Positions 60,377 through 64,000 of a DNA stretch of 64,000 bases are shown here, one piece after another. Origin of the DNA: Bradyrhizobium mercantei. Lineage in GTDB: Bacteria > Pseudomonadota > Alphaproteobacteria > Rhizobiales > Xanthobacteraceae. Location of the stretch: NCBI RefSeq assembly GCF_001982635.1, contig NZ_MKFI01000003.1, forward strand, positions 809,052 to 873,051. Direction: 5' to 3'. The position numbers and the translations under genes were made by a program. Each line of letters opens with the position of its first letter. Within the stretch, counting starts at the first letter, position 1. The notes under the pieces were generated by a model. It ran no database searches, had not been told where the DNA came from, and saw only the letters and a list, made by a program, of their open reading frames with translations.

Positions 60377-62728
60377 TCAGCCTGCCGCCCGCAGCTCGCG
60401 TGCGGCCGCAACCATATTGACGAGCGCCGGCCGGACCTCGTCCCATTTGCGGGTTTTCAGGCCGCAATCCGGATTGACCCAGAGCTGGTCGTCGGACAGG
60501 CGCTGCCGCGCCAGCTTGAGTAGCTCGGTCATCTCGGTCACCTCAGGCACCCGCGGCGAGTGGATGTCGTAGACGCCGGGTCCGATCTCGTTCGGATAGC
60601 GGTAGTTCCGGAACGCGTCCAGCAAGTCCATCTTCGATCGCGATGTCTCGATCGAGATCACGTCGGCATCCATCGTGCCGATCGCGTCGATGATGTCGTT
60701 GAATTCGGAGTAGCACATATGGGTGTGGATCTGGGTCTCGTCCCGGACGCCGGACGAGCAGATACGGAAGCATTCTACAGCCCAGTCGAGATAGGTTGTC
60801 CACTCCGAGCGCCGCAGCGGCAGACCTTCGCGCAACGCAGCCTCGTCGATCTGGATCATGCCGGCGCCGGCGCCTTCCAGGTCGATGACCTCGTCGCGGA
60901 TCGCAAGCGCGATCTGGCGGCAGGCTTGGCTGCGCGGAATGTCGTCGCGGACGAAGGACCAATTCAGGATGGTGACCGGGCCGGTCAGCATCGCCTTCAT
61001 CGGCTTTGTGGTCAGCGACTGCGCATACTGCCACCATTCGACCGTCATCGGCTTGGGCCGAGACACGTCGCCGAACAGGACCGGCGGCCTGACATAGCGC
61101 GAGCCGTAGGACTGCACCCAGGCGTTCTCGGTGAAGACGAATCCTAAGAGCTGCTCACCGAAGTACTGCACCATGTCGTTGCGCTCGAACTCGCCATGGA
61201 CGAGCACGTCGAGACCGATGCTTTCCTGCCAGCGCACGGTACGTGCTGTCTGGTTCTGCAGGAAGGTCTTGTAGGCGGTATCACTCAGGTCTCCCTTGCC
61301 ATGCGCGGCGCGTGCTTTCCTGATTTCGTGGGTCTGCGGGAAAGAGCCGATCGTCGTTGTGGGGAAAGCTGGCAGGTTGAAGCGCGCATGCTGAACCTCG
61401 GCTCGCTCCTCGAACCGACTGGCGCGCCGGCGCATCGCCTCGTCGATGGCGGCGATGCGGCTTGCCACCTTCGCATCGTGAATGCGCGGCGAGGTCTTGC
61501 GCGTGGCTGCGGCGGCGTCGGATTCCTTCAAAGCCTTTGTGATCGACCTGCGCCCGCTCGCAAGTGCCGTGCCGAGCGCGGCTAGTTCCTCGATCTTCTG
61601 CACGGAGAAAGCCAGCCAACTCTTCACCTCGGCGTCGAGCTTGCCTTCCAAGGCGAGATCGATTGGCACATGCAGCAGCGAGCAAGAGGGCGAGATCTGC
61701 ACGCGGTCGTTGCCGAGCTTTGCGACGACTGGCTCAAGTCGATCGAGGATTCTGCTCAGATCGGCGCGCCAGATGTTGCGGCCGTCGAGCACGCCGAGTG
61801 AGACGACGCGGTCGACGGGCAGGCGAGCGAGGTCGTCGAGTTGCTCGGGCGCGCGCACCAGGTCGAAATGCAGACCGGCCACGGGAAGCGCGAATGCCGT
61901 GTCGCGGTTCGCGCCAAGGCCACCAAAATAGCTCGCCAGCATGATCTTGATCTGCGGCACCGCCCTGGCGATTTCGGCGTAGGCACGCCGCAGCGCGTCA
62001 TGAGCCGCCTCGTCGAGATCCAGCACCAGGCATGGCTCATCGATTTGCACCCCTTCCGCGCCGCTGCTGGCAAGCTCCCGCAGTACCTCGACATAGACCG
62101 GCAGCAGCCGGTCTAGCAGCGACAGCGGCTCGAAGCCGGCATCCTTGCTCTTGGCAAGCTTGAGGAAGGTGACGGGACCGACCAGCACGGGTCGGGTCTG
62201 GTAGCCCAGCGCCTTAGCTTCCTCATATTCATCGATCGGCTTGCGCGAGACGAGGCGGAATTGCTGATCCTTCGCGAGTTCGGGAACCATGTAGTGATAA
62301 TTCGTGTCGAACCACTTGGTCATTTCCTGCGCCGACACGTTGTGGCCATGATGGGCATTGCCGCGGGCCGCATCGTGCGGGTTGCCTTGGACATCACCCT
62401 GGCTGCCGCGCGCCATCGCAAAATAGGTAGCAAGCGGTAGGGGACCGCCAATCCAGCCATAGATCGGAGGAATCGCACCGACCATCACCGAGGTGTCGAG
62501 CACCTGGTCATAGAACGAGAAATCGTTCGACGGGATCACAGAAACGCCGAGCTTCTTCTGCCGCGCCCAGTTGGCGGCGCGCAATCCGATCCCGGCTTCG
62601 ATCAGTGCCTTCTCGTCCGATGCGCCGGACCAGAAGCTTTCGAGCGCAAGCTTGAGCTCGCGGCGTGGACCGATCCGCGGCGTACCAAGAGTTGCGACCG
62701 TAAGTGAGGAGATAGGTTTAGAAGACAT
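60377..62728 (-). CDS. metE: Cobalamin-independent methionine synthase
   Basis: A 783-residue MetE, which methylates homocysteine with 5-methyltetrahydrofolate without B12. The N-terminal half has RELKLALESFWSG and VPELAKDQQF; the C-terminal catalytic barrel has FPTTTIGSFPQTHEIRKARA, HGEFERNDMVQYFGEQLLG and the zinc-site elements HMCYSEFNDII and NPDCGLKTR. The start at 62728 (MSSKPISSLTVATLGTPRIG) is the family start; a longer reading would cross the leader. It is under a cobalamin riboswitch, so it is shut off when B12 is plentiful. A CCCCAACTTTTGGGG hairpin (62737-62751) ends 8 nt before the ATG and includes the GGGG that could act as ribosome site. Confidence 0.95.
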   Translation of the reverse strand: MSSKPISSLTVATLGTPRIGPRRELKLALESFWSGASDEKALIEAGIGLRAANWARQKKLGVSVIPSNDFSFYDQVLDTSVMVGAIPPIYGWIGGPLPLATYFAMARGSQGDVQGNPHDAARGNAHHGHNVSAQEMTKWFDTNYHYMVPELAKDQQFRLVSRKPIDEYEEAKALGYQTRPVLVGPVTFLKLAKSKDAGFEPLSLLDRLLPVYVEVLRELASSGAEGVQIDEPCLVLDLDEAAHDALRRAYAEIARAVPQIKIMLASYFGGLGANRDTAFALPVAGLHFDLVRAPEQLDDLARLPVDRVVSLGVLDGRNIWRADLSRILDRLEPVVAKLGNDRVQISPSCSLLHVPIDLALEGKLDAEVKSWLAFSVQKIEELAALGTALASGRRSITKALKESDAAAATRKTSPRIHDAKVASRIAAIDEAMRRRASRFEERAEVQHARFNLPAFPTTTIGSFPQTHEIRKARAAHGKGDLSDTAYKTFLQNQTARTVRWQESIGLDVLVHGEFERNDMVQYFGEQLLGFVFTENAWVQSYGSRYVRPPVLFGDVSRPKPMTVEWWQYAQSLTTKPMKAMLTGPVTILNWSFVRDDIPRSQACRQIALAIRDEVIDLEGAGAGMIQIDEAALREGLPLRRSEWTTYLDWAVECFRICSSGVRDETQIHTHMCYSEFNDIIDAIGTMDADVISIETSRSKMDLLDAFRNYRYPNEIGPGVYDIHSPRVPEVTEMTELLKLARQRLSDDQLWVNPDCGLKTRKWDEVRPALVNMVAAARELRAAG

Positions 62729-62849
62729 TGGCTTAACCCCAAAAGTTGGGGGCAAAGGCCGTAGTGACACGTCTGGACTCCGCAAGGCGCTTTGAGGCGC
62801 GAGCGGGTCACAACCGCACCACCGGGACACCCCGCCCGAGGACGTTTAG

Positions 62850-63015
62850 TTTGTCGAGGCAGGTCTCCTGGCTCGCGGGTCTTAGCTGTCGTCCGGCCTT
62901 CCCGAAACTTGCGCTTCAGTGGCTGAAATGGACGATGGCTCGCCGCTTACAGTTGCGGGGGCAGCGCCGGCATCGGACCGGCTTCCCTCTTAGCTTCGAG
63001 AGAAGTTGTCTCTCG
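62850..63015 (-). ncRNA. Cobalamin riboswitch in the metE leader
   Basis: On the minus strand the B12-element core is present: AGAGGGAAGCCGGT, then GCGCTGCCCCCGCAACTGTA (the B12 box), and the closing GAGCCAGGAGACCTGCC. It lies about 120 nt upstream of metE. Binding of adenosylcobalamin should lower metE expression. Confidence 0.92.
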
Positions 63016-63206
63016 AAGAACCACGACGAGGTCACTTACAGACAAGTTCGCGGGCGCGTCAACTCACGCGAGTTGATGGGGCTCCGTCCAAAGATGCTCA
63101 TGAGCCTTGGATGACGCTGCAAAAAAAATGGAAAGACCATCTTGCGGCCGTTGACATCCTGTCTCAAATCGCGCCACATATAGGCGTCACGGTCCGCCAT
63201 ATCACA

Positions 63207-63388
63207 AGATTTGGTGGCTAAGAGGGAAGCCGGTGAACTGCGGATTGATCCGCAAAAATCCGGCGCTGCCCCCGCAACTGTAAGCAGTGAGTTGCTCTCG
63301 CCCTGTTAAGTCACTGATGCCGCGAGGCATTGGGAAGACGAGGGAGCAACGGCGACCTGCGAGCCAGGAGACCTGCCGCGACACCAAA
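63207..63388 (+). ncRNA. Cobalamin riboswitch in the nrdA leader
   Basis: The plus strand shows the same core: AGAGGGAAGCCGGTGAA, GCGCTGCCCCCGCAACTGTA, a variable arm with GATGCCGCGAGGCATTGGGA, and the closing GAGCCAGGAGACCTGCC. It lies 122 nt before the nrdA ATG. Together with the metE riboswitch it forms a divergent pair about 190 bp apart. Confidence 0.93.
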
Positions 63389-63510
63389 CACGTCCACGGG
63401 CGGGGTGTCCCGGCGGTCGCTTGCACAGCCATGCCGGTGACGCTTGTCCGCCGGAATGACGCAGCGTCCTCCTGACATCCAGCCCCAACAAGCATCACGG
63501 GGTCTGCACG

Positions 63511-64000
63511 ATGTCTCTTTCTCTCGATCGCGAAACAATTCCAGCGCCACTTATCCTGTTGCGTCCAGAATCGCTCGCCGCGCCGGAAGCCGCGCCTCCG
63601 ATGCAGGTGATCCGCCGTAACGGCACGGTGTCGAAATTCGATGCCAGCAAGATTTCGGTGGCTATGACCAAGGCGTTCCTCGCGGTCGAGGGACATACCG
63701 CGGCCGCCTCGCGCCGGGTGCATGAGATCGTCGAGCAACTCACCGCGGAGGTCGTCAGCGCGCTGTCGCGGCGGATGAGCGAGGGCCGCAGCTTCCACAT
63801 CGAAGACGTGCAGGATCAGGTCGAACTGGCGCTGATGCGCGGCGAGCACCACAAGGTGGCGCGCGCCTATGTGCTGTACCGCGAAGAGCGCGCGAGGGAG
63901 CGCATCGAGCAGGGGGCGGCGAAGGCGGCAAAGCCCGTGACGGGACCAGCGATCCAGGTCACGCTGCGTGGCGGCACCAAGGTGCCGCTCGACCATGCGC
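63511..64000 (+). CDS. nrdA: Ribonucleotide reductase alpha subunit, N-terminal part (cut by window edge)
   Basis: The first 163 codons of a ribonucleotide reductase large subunit. After a 30-residue leader an ATP-cone regulatory domain follows: MQVIRRNGTVSKFDASKISV and AMTKAFLAVEG, then FHIEDVQDQVELALMRGEHH and KVARAYVLYREERARER. A cobalamin riboswitch controls it, which fits a B12-independent class Ia enzyme repressed when a B12-dependent NrdJ can work; the class cannot be read from the part visible. The frame is open at base 64000. Confidence 0.85.
   Translation, partial: MSLSLDRETIPAPLILLRPESLAAPEAAPPMQVIRRNGTVSKFDASKISVAMTKAFLAVEGHTAAASRRVHEIVEQLTAEVVSALSRRMSEGRSFHIEDVQDQVELALMRGEHHKVARAYVLYREERARERIEQGAAKAAKPVTGPAIQVTLRGGTKVPLDHA

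Noticed and set aside
1..64000. CRISPR arrays, tRNA or rRNA genes
   Set aside because: No spaced direct repeats and no cloverleaf or rRNA-like sequence were noticed on reading; a tRNA scan could not be run.
1..64000. Nodulation genes or nod boxes (symbiosis island)
   Set aside because: None recognised in the window; the presence of nifV points the other way, though the rest of the genome is unseen.

Overview
The window reads as a Bradyrhizobium-type alphaproteobacterial chromosome. It is GC-rich, NifH/FixBCX/NifS/NifB are of the Bradyrhizobium kind, there is a bradavidin-like avidin gene, and cobalamin riboswitches sit in front of metE and nrdA. No nod, nol, noe or type III secretion genes are visible. 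A nifV (homocitrate synthase) gene is present; most strictly symbiotic rhizobia lack it, so a free-living or photosynthetic-type diazotroph is the best guess.

Layout. (1) 1-17.5 kb: first nif block, with the 3' end of nifK, nifE-nifN-nifX, two small nif-associated genes, fdxB, a Rieske protein, two minus-strand genes (an unknown protein and a ClpS-AAA+ fusion), then iscN, a NifU C-terminal-like gene, nifS-nifT-SIR2, nifB-fdxN, tandem nifZ, two unknowns and a DegT-family protein without its lysine. (2) 17.9-35 kb: an accessory patchwork of pseudogene pieces, parD with a frameshifted parE, an MFS exporter, avidin, SieB-like and Mrr-like defence-type genes, a betaine/choline-type ABC transporter, a three-gene ubiquitin-like conjugation module (His/Pro-rich peptide, E2-E1 fusion, JAB protease), decayed TniQ-like and nuclease genes, and ompW. 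(3) 35.8-47 kb: second nif block, with nifO-like plus an unknown gene divergent from nifH-nifQ, then nifV-orf-nifW, a decayed fixA followed by intact fixBCX, a small secreted Cys protein and ahpCD. (4) 47.3-59.6 kb: two defence modules back to back, a complete Wadjet jetABCD operon and an IetAS ATPase/subtilase pair. (5) 60-64 kb: core genes metE and nrdA, divergent, each behind its own cobalamin riboswitch.

Regulation. NifA upstream sites (TGT-N10-ACA) and sigma-54 -24/-12 promoters are legible before iscN-nifS, nifB, nifH and nifV. A sigma-54 site, with a weaker or no activator site, lies before the nifO-like pair, the fixA remnant/fixBCX and ahpCD. The nif genes together supply nitrogenase structure (nifK, nifH), FeMo-cofactor assembly (nifE, N, X, B, Q, V), cluster supply (nifS, iscN), maturation (nifZ, W, T), electron flow (fdxB, fdxN, fixBCX) and peroxide protection (ahpCD).

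The strongest candidate for an undescribed system is the module at 29692-32114: a 54-residue His/Pro-rich protein ending in Gly, whose stop codon abuts the start codon of an E2-E1 fusion that is followed by a JAB peptidase, with no CBASS nucleotidyltransferase in view. All family assignments were made by reading motifs; no database search was run.
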